This document shows positions 1 to 8,144 of a DNA stretch of 64,000 bases, piece after piece. Origin of the DNA: Actinacidiphila yeochonensis CN732 (lineage in GTDB: Bacteria > Actinomycetota > Actinomycetes > Streptomycetales > Streptomycetaceae). Numbering within the stretch: position 1 is the first letter of the stretch; each line of letters starts with the position of its first letter. A program made the translations under genes and the position numbers. The stretch spans positions 2,418,001-2,482,000 of the forward strand of contig NZ_JQNR01000005.1 in assembly GCF_000745345.1 (NCBI RefSeq), read 5' to 3'. The notes below the pieces were generated by a model, which was not told where the DNA came from, did no database searches, and was given only the letters and a program-made list of their open reading frames with translations.

Positions 1-410
1 GGAGCCTGCTGCTGCCGTGGGTGGCGCTGGCCCTCGTGGAGTCGGCCAAGTACGCCCGGCTGACCCGCAGCTCCATGCTGGAGACGCTGGCCGAGGACCA
101 CATCCGCACCTTCCGCGCCTACGGGGTGCGCGAGGGCGCGATCGTCCGACGGCACGCCCTGCGCGGCGCCCTCACCTCGGTGATCGCGCTGTCCGCGCTC
201 GACCTGGGCACCATGTTCGGCGGCGCCCTCCTCACCGAGACGCTCTTCGGCGTCCCCGGTCTGGGCCAGCAGCTGGTGCAGTCCGTACAGCTCAAGGACC
301 TGCCCGTCGTGGTGGGGATCGTCCTGGTCATGGGCCTCGCCGTGGTGATCGCCAACGCGGTCGCCGACGTCCTGTACGCCCTGGCCGACCGGAGGGTGGT
401 GCTCGCATGA
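1..410 (+). CDS. ABC peptide transporter permease (DppB/OppB type), 3' part
   Basis: Inner-membrane permease of a peptide/nickel-type ABC importer. The gene is cut by the window edge; the visible frame starts at base 3 and gives about 135 C-terminal residues. It contains the cytoplasmic EAA-type loop that docks to the ATPase (around EDHIRTFRAYGV), then a hydrophobic segment, the DppB-family stretch TLFGVPGLGQQ, and a last membrane helix ending in YALADRRVVLA. Its stop overlaps the ATG of the next gene by four bases (ATGA), so the two are translationally coupled. Substrate cannot be read from this fragment. Confidence 0.9.
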   Translation, partial: SLLLPWVALALVESAKYARLTRSSMLETLAEDHIRTFRAYGVREGAIVRRHALRGALTSVIALSALDLGTMFGGALLTETLFGVPGLGQQLVQSVQLKDLPVVVGIVLVMGLAVVIANAVADVLYALADRRVVLA

Positions 411-2206
411 CGCGGCAGACCGTGTCCGCTTCCGTGCCCGCCCCCGCGGGCCCGCCCGGGGCCGCCGGCGCCGCGCCGCTGGTCGAGGTCGCCGACCTGC
501 GGATCGACTTCCCCACCGAGGGCGGCACCCTGCGGGCCGTCGACGGGGTCGGCTTCACCCTGCGCGCCGGCGAGGCCCTCGGCCTGGTCGGCGAGTCCGG
601 CTCCGGCAAGTCGGCCACCGCGTACGCGCTGCTCGGCCTGCACCAGGGCACCGGCGCCCAGGTCGGCGGCACCGTCCGGGTGGCCGGCACCGACGTGCTC
701 ACCGCCTCCGACGAGGAGCTGCGGCGGCTGCGCGGCGGCGTCGCGGCGGTCGTCTTCCAGGACCCGCTGTCCGCGCTCGACCCGTACCTGGCCGTCGGCG
801 ACCAGATCGCCGAGGTGTACCGGGTGCACCACCGGGTCTCCCGTTCCGCCGCCCGCGCCCGCGCCGTCGAGGTGCTGGGGCAGGTCGGCATCCCGCAGGC
901 CGCCCGCCGCGCCCGCTCCCGCCCGCACGAGTTCAGCGGCGGCATGCGGCAGCGGACGCTGATCGCGATGGCCCTGGCCTGCGAGCCGCAGCTGATCGTC
1001 GCCGACGAGCCGACCACCGCGCTCGACGTCACGGTGCAGGCGCAGATCCTCGACCTGCTGCACGAGCTGCGCACGTCGGCGGGGCTCGCGCTGCTGCTGG
1101 TCACCCACGACCTCGGCGTCGCCGCCGGGACCGTCGACCGGCTGCTGGTGCTCCAGAAGGGCAAGGCCGTCGAGTCCGGGACCACCGGGGACCTGCTGAG
1201 CGCCCCCACCCACCCCTACACGCGCGAACTGCTCGCGGCCGTGCCCCGGCTGGGGCCGTCGGAGTCGGCGTCGGCGTCGGAGTCCTCGCCCGAGGCGGAC
1301 GCGGACACGGATGCCGAAGCGGACAGCTCGGCCGGGACCAGGGCCGCTGCCCGCCCGGTCGGAGCCGACGACGGTGTGCTGCTCCAGGCGGTCGGCCTGC
1401 GCAAGGAGTTCGCCCGCGGCAGGGACCGGTTTGCGGCCGTCGACGACGTCGACCTCGCCGTCCGCGAGGGCGAGACGGTGGGCATCGTCGGGGAGAGCGG
1501 CAGCGGCAAGACGACCCTGGGCCGCATGCTCGTGCGGCTGCTCGACCCGACCGGCGGCGCCGTCCACTACCGGGGCCGGGACATCTCCAGGCTCAACGAC
1601 CGACAGCTGCGGCCGCTGCGCCGCGAGCTCCAGATGGTCTTCCAGGACCCCGTCTCCTCGCTCAACCCGCGCCGCAGCGTCGGGGAGTCCATCGCCGACC
1701 CGCTGCGGGCGGTCGGCGGGCTGACGGAGCGCCAGATCACCACGCGGGTCGGAGAGCTCCTGGAGCGGGTCGGTCTCGACCCGGCCTGGTACCACCGCTA
1801 CCCGCACGAGTTCAGCGGCGGCCAGCGGCAGCGCGTCGGCATCGCCCGGGCACTGGCCCCCGAGCCGCGCCTCATCGTCTGCGACGAACCGGTCTCCGCG
1901 CTGGACGTCACCACCCAGGCGCAGGTCGTCTCGCTCCTCGGCGGACTCCAGCGCGACCTGGGCGTCTCCCTCGTCTTCGTCGCCCACGACCTGGCCGTCG
2001 TCCGCCAGGTCAGCGACCGCGTCGTCGTCATGCGGTCCGGGCGCGTGGTCGAGGAGGGCACCGCCGAGGAGGTCTACGACCACCCGCGCGACCCGTACAC
2101 GCGCGGCCTGCTCGCCGCCGTGCCGGTGCTCGACCCGGAGGAGGCCCGGGCCCGCCGGGACCAGCGCGTGGCAGCGGCCGCGGTCGGGGCGGCGGAGAGC
2201 AGCTGA
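407..2206 (+). CDS. ABC transporter ATP-binding protein, fused DppD-DppF type
   Basis: Cytoplasmic energiser of the peptide-type importer whose permease precedes it. The 599-residue protein holds two complete nucleotide-binding domains. Domain 1 has Walker A GESGSGKS (about 62-69), signature SGGMRQR (177 on) and Walker B VADEPTTALDV. Domain 2 has Walker A GESGSGKTT (362-370), signature SGGQRQR and Walker B CDEPVSALDV. An acidic serine-rich linker (about 282-318) joins them. Each half carries the HPYTR/DPYTR oligopeptide-binding C-terminal motif of the Dpp/Opp family. The usual DppD and DppF are separate proteins; the fusion is common in actinomycetes. The start is the ATG overlapping the permease stop. 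Confidence 0.93.
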   Translation: MTRQTVSASVPAPAGPPGAAGAAPLVEVADLRIDFPTEGGTLRAVDGVGFTLRAGEALGLVGESGSGKSATAYALLGLHQGTGAQVGGTVRVAGTDVLTASDEELRRLRGGVAAVVFQDPLSALDPYLAVGDQIAEVYRVHHRVSRSAARARAVEVLGQVGIPQAARRARSRPHEFSGGMRQRTLIAMALACEPQLIVADEPTTALDVTVQAQILDLLHELRTSAGLALLLVTHDLGVAAGTVDRLLVLQKGKAVESGTTGDLLSAPTHPYTRELLAAVPRLGPSESASASESSPEADADTDAEADSSAGTRAAARPVGADDGVLLQAVGLRKEFARGRDRFAAVDDVDLAVREGETVGIVGESGSGKTTLGRMLVRLLDPTGGAVHYRGRDISRLNDRQLRPLRRELQMVFQDPVSSLNPRRSVGESIADPLRAVGGLTERQITTRVGELLERVGLDPAWYHRYPHEFSGGQRQRVGIARALAPEPRLIVCDEPVSALDVTTQAQVVSLLGGLQRDLGVSLVFVAHDLAVVRQVSDRVVVMRSGRVVEEGTAEEVYDHPRDPYTRGLLAAVPVLDPEEARARRDQRVAAAAVGAAESS

Positions 2207-2224
2207 GCGACCGGGCGGGCGGCC

Positions 2225-2274
2225 GAGGGCGCGAGCGGTGCCGGGCGGGTGCGCCCGGCACCGCTCGCGCCCTC
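2225..2274 (+). terminator. Perfect 22-bp-stem hairpin after the ABC operon
   Basis: Arms at 2225-2246 and 2253-2274 are perfectly complementary with a six-base loop. It lies 19 bases after the ATPase stop codon. There is no T-tract, as is usual for GC-rich actinomycete terminators. Confidence 0.8.
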
Positions 2275-2697
2275 GCCCGGTGCGGGCTGTGCTCCCGCCG
2301 GAGCCCGGTCCTGGGGCCCGGGTCGTGACTTTCGGCCCGCCGTGGAAGCCGGCCGTGCGGGCCGGGAACGGTTCGCGTGAGGGCCTGAACGGTTCGGCGG
2401 CGCCGTGGGCGCGTCCGCCCGCCTCGGCGCGTGCGGCGCACGCCCGTGCGCCGGCGTACGTCCCGGCACGCCGTACGGGCGTCTCGTCGCGCGTCGTGCG
2501 GCCTCGTAACGCACGGGCGTGGTGGAAGGTTACGGCGCTTCACCCCTTCTGATGGCGCGGCGGACATCCGTCCGCCGCGCCACCCCCCTCCCGCATAGCG
2601 TGCTTCGCGCCGGTCGGCCCGGCCGTCGCGGCCCCGGCACGGTGCCCGCCCGCCCGGCGGTGACCGTCCGTCCGGCATGCCGAGAGGGGGCGAACCC
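2275..2697. other. Intergenic region upstream of the polysaccharide locus
   Basis: No convincing gene was found: the open frames here lack the codon bias of the neighbours. It should hold the promoter of the glycosyltransferase gene; CATAGC near 2595-2600 could be a -10, but no clear -35 is visible. An AGAGGGGG ribosome-binding site at about 2683-2690 precedes the GTG at 2698. Confidence 0.5.
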
Positions 2698-4407
2698 GTG
2701 CGCATCGCACTGCTCACCGAAGGTGGCTATCCGTACGCGCGAGGTGAGGGAGGCGCGTGGTGCGACCGGCTGGTGCGCGGACTCCCGCAGCACACGTACG
2801 ACGTGTACGCGCTCAGCCGTTCACCGCGGACCGAGGAGGGGGGCAGGGTCGAGCCGCCGCCCCAGGTCGCCCGGGTGTTCACCGAGCGCCTCTGGGGTGA
2901 GCCGTCGGCCCGCCCGCGCGGCGGAGGCGGCCGTCGGGGCGGCCGGGGCGTCCGCAGGGCCGCGCGGGCCGCCTTCCACTGGCACTTCGGCGACCTGGCC
3001 GCCGCGCTGGCCGGCGTGCCGGTCCGTAACGCGGGCAGCGGCGGCCGGAGCCGGCCCGGCCGCCCGGCTGCGGACGGCGGCGGGGAGCGGGCGGACCGTT
3101 TCGCCGCCGGCCTCTACGGCCTGGCCGAACTCGCCGCCGACGGCGTCCCGCTGTCCGGGCTGCTGCGCGGCGACGACGCGCTCGGCGCGCTGGAGGCGGC
3201 CTGCCGGGCGCCCGGCGTGCGCCCCCTCCTCCAGGACATCACCGTCACCGAGCTGCTGGCCGCCACCACGCTGCTCGAACACCAGCTGCGCCCGCTGTCC
3301 ATGCCCTGGTACGGCCCCGGCGGGCTCGGCTCGGCCGACCTGTGCCACGCCGTCTCGGGCGGCCCGGCGGCGCTGCCCGGACTGCTGGCCAAACGGTTCT
3401 GCGGGGTACCGCTCATCGTCACCGAGTACACCGTCCGGGTCCGCGAGGCGCTGCTCGCCCACCGGGCGGCCGGACTCCCGCCGGCCGCCCGCGCGCTGCT
3501 CGGCGACTACCACCGGCTGCTGGCCGGCGAGTCCTACCGGCAGGCCGCGCTGACCACCCACGGCTCCGGGCACGTCCGCCGCTGGCAGGAGCGGTGCGGT
3601 GCCCCCCGCGAGCGGATGCGCACCGTCTACCCGGGGACGGACGCCGGCCGCTTCGCCCGCGCCGGCGAGGCGTCCGAGGCCGCGGCGGCCGGCCCCGTGG
3701 CGCCCGCCGACCCCACGCTGGCCTGGGTGGGCCGGGTGGAGCCGGCCAAGGACCTCGCCGCGCTGCTGCACGCCTTCCACGCCGTCCGGGCCGAGGTGCC
3801 GGCCGCCCGGCTGCGGATCTTCCACACCCCCCCGGCCGACGAGCGCGCGGCCGGGTACCTGGTCCACTGCCGGGGCCTGGCCGAGCGGCTCTTCCCCGAC
3901 GAGGCCGCGCACCGGCACGCCGTCGGCGAGAGCCCGGTCAGCTTCGAGCGGATCGGCTCCCCGGCCGTGCCCCAGGCGGCGGACGCCTACGCCTCCGGGG
4001 ACGTGGTGCTCTCCAGCAGCTTCGCCGAGGGCTTCCCGCTGCACCTGGTGGAGGCGATGTTCTGCGGCCGGCCGACGGTCTCCACCGACGTGGGCGCGGT
4101 CCGGGAGGTGATCGGCGGCACCGGCCTGATCGTCCCGCCGCGCAACCCCAGGGCGCTTGCCGACGCCGCCCTGGAACTGCTGCGCGGGCCGGAACGGGCC
4201 GCCCGGCTGGGCGCCGCCGCACGGGAGCGGGCGCTGGCGCTCTTCCCCGTCACCACCTGCGTGCACTCCTTCCGCGACGCCTACCTGTCCGTCGTCGCCC
4301 GGCACCCCGTGCCGCGCGAGCCGCTGCACGACGCCTCAGGCTCCCCTCGCCCCTTCGCCGAACCCGCGGAGTCGCTCGCCGCGGCGCCGCTGACGTCCAG
4401 CCTCTAG
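2698..4407 (+). CDS. PelF-like family 4 glycosyltransferase with N-terminal DUF3492 region
   Basis: Predicted GT-B, retaining glycosyltransferase for an extracellular polysaccharide. The N-terminal half (LLTEGGYPYARGEGG at about residues 4-18, then WYGPGG and HAVSGGPAA) is the DUF3492 type found in PelF, the Pel polysaccharide polymerase. The C-terminal half is GT4: donor-domain start LAWVGRVEPAKDL, then FAEGFPLHLVEAM, which carries the E-x7-E pair, and STDVGAVREVIGG. The GTG at 2698 was chosen because AGAGGGGG sits eight bases before it; an ATG at 2677 is in frame but has no ribosome-binding site. Length 569 aa. It heads a co-directional set with a membrane protein, epimerase and spherulin-4-like protein. 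PelF similarity is by domain type; the polymer itself is unknown. Confidence 0.85.
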   Translation: MRIALLTEGGYPYARGEGGAWCDRLVRGLPQHTYDVYALSRSPRTEEGGRVEPPPQVARVFTERLWGEPSARPRGGGGRRGGRGVRRAARAAFHWHFGDLAAALAGVPVRNAGSGGRSRPGRPAADGGGERADRFAAGLYGLAELAADGVPLSGLLRGDDALGALEAACRAPGVRPLLQDITVTELLAATTLLEHQLRPLSMPWYGPGGLGSADLCHAVSGGPAALPGLLAKRFCGVPLIVTEYTVRVREALLAHRAAGLPPAARALLGDYHRLLAGESYRQAALTTHGSGHVRRWQERCGAPRERMRTVYPGTDAGRFARAGEASEAAAAGPVAPADPTLAWVGRVEPAKDLAALLHAFHAVRAEVPAARLRIFHTPPADERAAGYLVHCRGLAERLFPDEAAHRHAVGESPVSFERIGSPAVPQAADAYASGDVVLSSSFAEGFPLHLVEAMFCGRPTVSTDVGAVREVIGGTGLIVPPRNPRALADAALELLRGPERAARLGAAARERALALFPVTTCVHSFRDAYLSVVARHPVPREPLHDASGSPRPFAEPAESLAAAPLTSSL

Positions 4408-4417
4408 GAGCCCACCT

Positions 4418-4988
4418 GTGCCCACCCCCTCCTCCTCCCTCACCCCTGTGCCCCTTTCCGAGGCCCTGGGAGCCGCCGCCTCCCGGGACGCCGCCCCCCG
4501 GCCGAGCCCGCGTACGACGGCCGACGAGGGGCCGGCGACGGCCGACCGGCGTGCCGAATCGCTTCTGCGCCCGCGTCCGGCGGCGCCCTTAAGCGACCCG
4601 ACGGGGCCTGCGGCAGCCCCCGCGATAGCCCCGCCGCCCGGAGTGGCCGACCGTCTCGGAGAGGCGGTCCCCACCGGGGGCTCGGGCGCGCGCCCGTACG
4701 GCGTGGACGCTGAGGACGGCGCGGACGCCGGGGACAGCGCGTACCGCGTGGACGGCGCGTACGCCGAGGACGGGGCGGACGCTGGGGACAGCGGGCGCGC
4801 CGGGGAAGCCGGGCCGTCCCCCGCCGGCCGCTCCGAGGCCGCAGGGAGCCGCGTGGCCGGGGCCCCGACCTGGCGGCCGGGGGCGGGGCCGTCCGCGCGG
4901 CGCGGCCCGGGAACGCCCCGGGAACGCCCCCGGGCCGGACGCCGGACCGGGAGCCCGGACGGCTGCTCCGGGTGCCGGTCGTCCGGCC
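4418..4988 (+). pseudogene. N-terminal part of the polysaccharide-locus membrane protein, out of frame with its C-terminal part
   Basis: The GTG at 4418 sits 11 bases after the glycosyltransferase stop with a perfect AGGAG at 4406-4410. It starts MPTPSSSLTPVPLSEALG and continues as an alanine, glycine and acid-rich low-complexity stretch, with good third-position GC up to about 4,900. The following membrane domain is in another frame, one base out. The frame of this piece happens to stay open as far as 7240 by running through the wrong frame of later genes; that long product is not credible. Most likely this is one gene with the next entry, interrupted by an indel between about 4,870 and 5,040. 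Confidence 0.55.
4906..4927 (+). repeat. Two tandem copies of an 11-bp unit at a frame break
   Basis: The unit CCCGGGAACGC occurs at 4906-4916 and 4917-4927. Eleven is not a multiple of three, so gaining one copy, or losing two, would put the upstream frame (from 4418) in phase with the downstream membrane frame. Confidence 0.7.
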
Positions 4989-5903
4989 GTGCGGGGGAGC
5001 GGGCCGGCGTCCGGACGCCGCGGGCCGGCCGATCCGGTCCGCGCCGTGATGCACCGCCACCACGCCCTGCTGGCCGGCGCCGCGGACGCCTGGGAGGTCG
5101 CCGCCGGACTGGAGGCGTGCGGGGTCACCGACGAGGACGCGCGGCGGCTGCGGCACCGCGACGTCTTCGGCCTGGCCGAGGAGCTCTCCGCCCGGGTGCC
5201 GCGCGCGGCCCGGTCCGCCGCTCCGGCCCGGCCGCGCGAACGGCTGGGCCTGGGGCCCCGGGACGCGGCGCTCCATCTGCTGCCCGGTGCGGTGCTCGCA
5301 CCCGCCGCCGCGCTGCACGCCCCCGTGCCCGCGGCGGCCGGACTGCTCGCGCTGGCCGCCTGGCCCGCGCTGCGCTCCGGACCGCTGCGGGCGGCCAGGC
5401 CCGGCCGGGTGCGCGCCGGCCTGGCCGGCCTCGCCCTGCTGGCCGCCCTCGGCTGCGGCCCGCACGCGCTGGGCGCCGCCCCGCTGGCCGCCCTGGCACT
5501 CACCCTGCCGCTCGCCGCCTGGCTGGCGCGCTGGTTCACCCGCGCCGCCCGGGCCCAGCTCGGCCCGAGCCACAGCCTGGCCGACTTCGCGGACGCGGTC
5601 CGCCCCCGGCTGCTGGCGGCGCTGGCCGGCCACGCCGCCGTCCTGCTCGCCCTGCTGGCCGCCCTCGGCGCCTACCGGGCCGCCGCCGCGGGGGTGCTGC
5701 TCTTCGCCGCCCGGCTGCTCGCCGCGCACGGCGCCGGGCGGACCGCGGCCGCGGCCCTGGCCACGGCCGCCGTCGCCGCGGCCGGGTGCGCGGCGCTGCC
5801 GTACGGCGCCATGGCGCCGTCCCTGGCCTGCGGAGTCCCCGCGCTGGCGGCGTGCGCGGCGGTGCTGCGCGTCCTGCCGCGCGCGGCGGCCCACCGCACC
5901 TGA
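4989..5903 (+). CDS. Polytopic membrane protein of the polysaccharide locus (C-terminal part)
   Basis: Integral membrane protein of unknown function. A soluble cap comes first (DPVRAVMHRHHALL, then a region with EVAAGLEACGVTDEDARRLRHRDVF and ELSARV). Roughly seven or eight alanine/leucine-rich membrane helices follow, including LLPGAVLAPAAALHA, LLALAAWPAL, LAGLALLAALGCG, LALTLPLAAWLA, LLALLAALGAY and ALPYGAMAPSLACGVPALA. The GTG at 4989 is the first start in this frame, but it has no good ribosome-binding site, so the true start is probably GTG 4418 before a frame break. Placed between PelF-like and epimerase genes, it may handle lipid-linked sugar or polymer transfer, as PelG/PelE do; that is inference only. 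Confidence 0.7.
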   Translation: MRGSGPASGRRGPADPVRAVMHRHHALLAGAADAWEVAAGLEACGVTDEDARRLRHRDVFGLAEELSARVPRAARSAAPARPRERLGLGPRDAALHLLPGAVLAPAAALHAPVPAAAGLLALAAWPALRSGPLRAARPGRVRAGLAGLALLAALGCGPHALGAAPLAALALTLPLAAWLARWFTRAARAQLGPSHSLADFADAVRPRLLAALAGHAAVLLALLAALGAYRAAAAGVLLFAARLLAAHGAGRTAAAALATAAVAAAGCAALPYGAMAPSLACGVPALAACAAVLRVLPRAAAHRT

Positions 5904-5933
5904 ATTCCGTACCACCGATCTGGAGTGACCCCC

Positions 5934-6338
5934 TTGACCACGCACCGACCACTGACCGCCCCGCCCCCTCCGGCGCCACCCGCCGACCAGCGGCAGACGG
6001 ACCACAAGGCCGTCCCGTCGCCGCAGCCCGCGCCGGGAACGGCCGTCCGGACCCCCGAGGTGACCGCCGTCCGGACCTCCGACGGCACCCTCGGCGCGGC
6101 TCCCGGCCAGGGTTCCGACCAGGCTCCCGGCCAGGCACCCGGCGGGACCCCCGCCGGGTTCGCCGAGCGGACCCCCGAGGAGATCGGCGAGGCATTCGCC
6201 GCCTGGGCCGCCGCGACCGCCCGGCCGCAGTGGACGCGGCTGCCCGTCGGGCCGTTCGCGATCCCGGCCGTCGAGGGCACCGCCTCCCGGGCGATCGCGG
6301 GCGCCAAGGCCGCCCGCCGGCTGATGGGAGACGTGTGA
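5934..6338 (+). CDS. Small proline-rich hypothetical protein of the polysaccharide locus
   Basis: 134 residues, function unknown. The first 75 residues are a disordered proline, alanine and glycine linker. The conserved-looking part is C-terminal: RTPEEIGEAFAAWAAATA, then RLPVGPFAIPAVEGTAS and KAARRLMGDV. The TTG at 5934 was chosen because CTGGAG lies eight bases before it; GTG 5925 overlaps that site. Its stop overlaps the ATG of the epimerase (TGATG), so the two are coupled. No signal peptide or membrane helix. Possibly a partner or tether for the enzymes encoded around it. Confidence 0.7.
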   Translation: MTTHRPLTAPPPPAPPADQRQTDHKAVPSPQPAPGTAVRTPEVTAVRTSDGTLGAAPGQGSDQAPGQAPGGTPAGFAERTPEEIGEAFAAWAAATARPQWTRLPVGPFAIPAVEGTASRAIAGAKAARRLMGDV

Positions 6339-7240
6339 TGAGGGTGCTGCTGCTGGGCGCCGACGGCTTCCTCGGCCGCCACGTCGCCGAACGCCTGCTG
6401 GCCGACCCCGCCTGCCAGCTCACCGCGCTGGGCCGCAGCGACGACGCCGACGTGCGGTTCGACCTGGCCACCGGGGCGCCCGGCGTGCTCGCCCGGTTCA
6501 TGGACGCCGTCCACCCGGGCGTCGTGGTCAACTGCGCCGGCTCCACCCGGGGCACCGCCCGCGACCTGCTGCGGCAGAACACCGTGGCGGTGGCCACTGT
6601 GTGCGAGGCGCTGCGGCGCAGCTCGGTGGGCGCCCGGCTGGTGCAGGTCGGCTGCGGCTCGGAGTACGGCATGTCGCCGGCCGGCTCCTCCACCGGCGAG
6701 GACGCGATGCCCCGGCCCGGCGGGCCCTACGGGGTGAGCAAGCTCGCGGCCACCGAGCTGGTGCTGGGCTCGGGCCTGGACGCCGTGGTGCTGCGGGTGT
6801 TCAGCCCGGTCGGCCCGGGCACGCCCACCGGCGCGCCGCTGGGCCGGGTGGCGGAGGCGCTGCGGCGGGCCATGCAGATGGGCGACGGCGAGCTGAAGCT
6901 CGGCGGGCTGTCGGCGCAGCGGGACTTCGTCGACGTCCGGGACGTGGCGCGGGCGGTGCACGCCGCCTCGCTGTCGGCCGCCCAGGGCGTGGTGAACATC
7001 GGCAGCGGCCGGGCCGTGCGGATGCGGGACATGGCCGCCGCCCTCGCCCACGTCGCCGGGTACGACGGGGTGCTGCGCGAGCTGGACGACCCGCCGCACG
7101 CCGCCCCGTACCCGGACGGCTGCGGGCCCTGGCAGCAGGCGGACGTGCGCACCGCCCGGGACCGGCTCGGCTGGCGCCCCCGGATCGCGCTGGAGGAGTC
7201 GCTGGCCGACGTCTGGATGGAGGCGGCGTGCCGCGTCTGA
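6338..7240 (+). CDS. NAD-dependent sugar epimerase/dehydratase
   Basis: Extended short-chain dehydrogenase fold acting on a nucleotide sugar. The Rossmann motif GADGFLG is at residues 7-13, the catalytic tyrosine-lysine pair is in PYGVSK (near 131-135), and the sugar-binding region includes RVFSPVGPG and QRDFVDVRDVA. 300 aa, usual for UDP-hexose C4-epimerases or 4,6-dehydratases. Starts with the ATG overlapping the previous stop and runs 13 bases into the next gene. In Pel loci a C4-epimerase (PelX) supplies UDP-GalNAc; this gene could do the same here, but substrate specificity cannot be read from sequence. Confidence 0.88.
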   Translation: MRVLLLGADGFLGRHVAERLLADPACQLTALGRSDDADVRFDLATGAPGVLARFMDAVHPGVVVNCAGSTRGTARDLLRQNTVAVATVCEALRRSSVGARLVQVGCGSEYGMSPAGSSTGEDAMPRPGGPYGVSKLAATELVLGSGLDAVVLRVFSPVGPGTPTGAPLGRVAEALRRAMQMGDGELKLGGLSAQRDFVDVRDVARAVHAASLSAAQGVVNIGSGRAVRMRDMAAALAHVAGYDGVLRELDDPPHAAPYPDGCGPWQQADVRTARDRLGWRPRIALEESLADVWMEAACRV

Positions 7241-7980
7241 CCACGCGCGTCCGCCCGCGTCAGGCCGCCGGCCCCCGACTGGGCGTGCCGGCGGCCGCGC
7301 ATCCCCTGATGGCGCCGGGCGAGTGGGCCGAACTGGCCCGGCCCGGCGCGCCGCTGGACTGGGTGGCCTTCGACGTCGCCGGCGGGCCGGGCTCCCGGCC
7401 CGACCCGCTCTGCGCCGAGGCGCTGGCCCACGTCCGCGAGACCGGCGTCCCGCTCCTCGGGAGGCTGGACGCCGGGTACGGGCAGCGCCCGCGCGGCGCC
7501 CTGCTCGCCGACGCGGCCCGCTACGCCGACTGGTACGGCGTCGACGGCTTCTACCTGGACCGGGCACCCACCCTGAGGTCGGCGCTGCCCGACTGCGGGC
7601 GCACCGCCGAGGCGCTGCGGCAGCTGGTGGACGGGCCCGGCCCGGTGGTGCTCGCGCCGGGCGCCCACCCGTTCCCCGGATACGCCGAGCTCGCCGACCA
7701 GCTCGTCACCTTCTGCGGCCCCTGGTCGCGGTACCGCTGGTCGCGGGTACCGGCGTGGACGGCGTGCCACCCGCCCGCCCGGTTCGCCCACCTGGTGCAC
7801 GGGCTGCCGGCCGGCCACCTGGACGCGGCCCTGCGGATCGCCCGCCGGCAGGGCGCCGGGACGGTGTGCGTGACCGACCGCACCGACCGCGACGGCGCCG
7901 ACCCGTGGTCGGGTCTGGCCGGGTACTGGCGGGAGGCGGTGCGCGCGCTGGGCGGCGGCGGGCAGCGGCCCGGCACGTGA
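7228..7980 (+). CDS. Spherulin-4 family (TIM-barrel glycosidase-like) protein
   Basis: Member of the spherulation-specific family 4 group, related to GH114-like barrels. Visible family traits are VPAAAHPLMAPGEW, the strand DWVAFDVAGGPG, GYGQRPRGALLADAARYADWYGVDGFYLDR (read as two blocks) and LAPGAHPFPGY. In Pel systems the PelA hydrolase domain belongs to the same superfamily, so a polysaccharide-trimming role fits. 250 aa; no signal peptide is evident, so secretion is uncertain. GTG at 7228 with GGAGG just upstream, overlapping the epimerase by 13 bases: the last gene of this co-directional run. Confidence 0.8.
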   Translation: MPRLTTRVRPRQAAGPRLGVPAAAHPLMAPGEWAELARPGAPLDWVAFDVAGGPGSRPDPLCAEALAHVRETGVPLLGRLDAGYGQRPRGALLADAARYADWYGVDGFYLDRAPTLRSALPDCGRTAEALRQLVDGPGPVVLAPGAHPFPGYAELADQLVTFCGPWSRYRWSRVPAWTACHPPARFAHLVHGLPAGHLDAALRIARRQGAGTVCVTDRTDRDGADPWSGLAGYWREAVRALGGGGQRPGT

Positions 7981-8046
7981 CGCGGGCGGCCGGCCGCGGC
8001 CCAGCATGTGACCCGGAATCGTCTCGGACCTCGGACCGGGTCTCTT

Positions 8047-8072
8047 GGAATAGGGGAGGGCGTGGCAGTGTT
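8047..8072 (+). promoter_or_regulatory. SigR-type promoter of moeZ
   Basis: GGAAT at 8047-8051 and GTT at 8070-8072, separated by exactly 18 bases. This is the established SigR consensus of streptomycetes. The start codon of moeZ is at 8145, leaving a leader of about 65 bases. From memory, the moeZ orthologue is among reported SigR targets. Confidence 0.8.
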
Positions 8073-8144
8073 ACAGGGACGCTGTGCGAAGGGCGGGAGC
8101 CCGTACGCAGCGTCTGATGACCGACCAACCGTATTGAGGTCCCT

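Noticed and set aside
4418..7240. A single continuous 940-codon frame covering the polysaccharide membrane protein, linker protein and epimerase
   Set aside because: It passes through the wrong frames of two genes with good codon bias and their own ribosome-binding sites; only its two ends look real.
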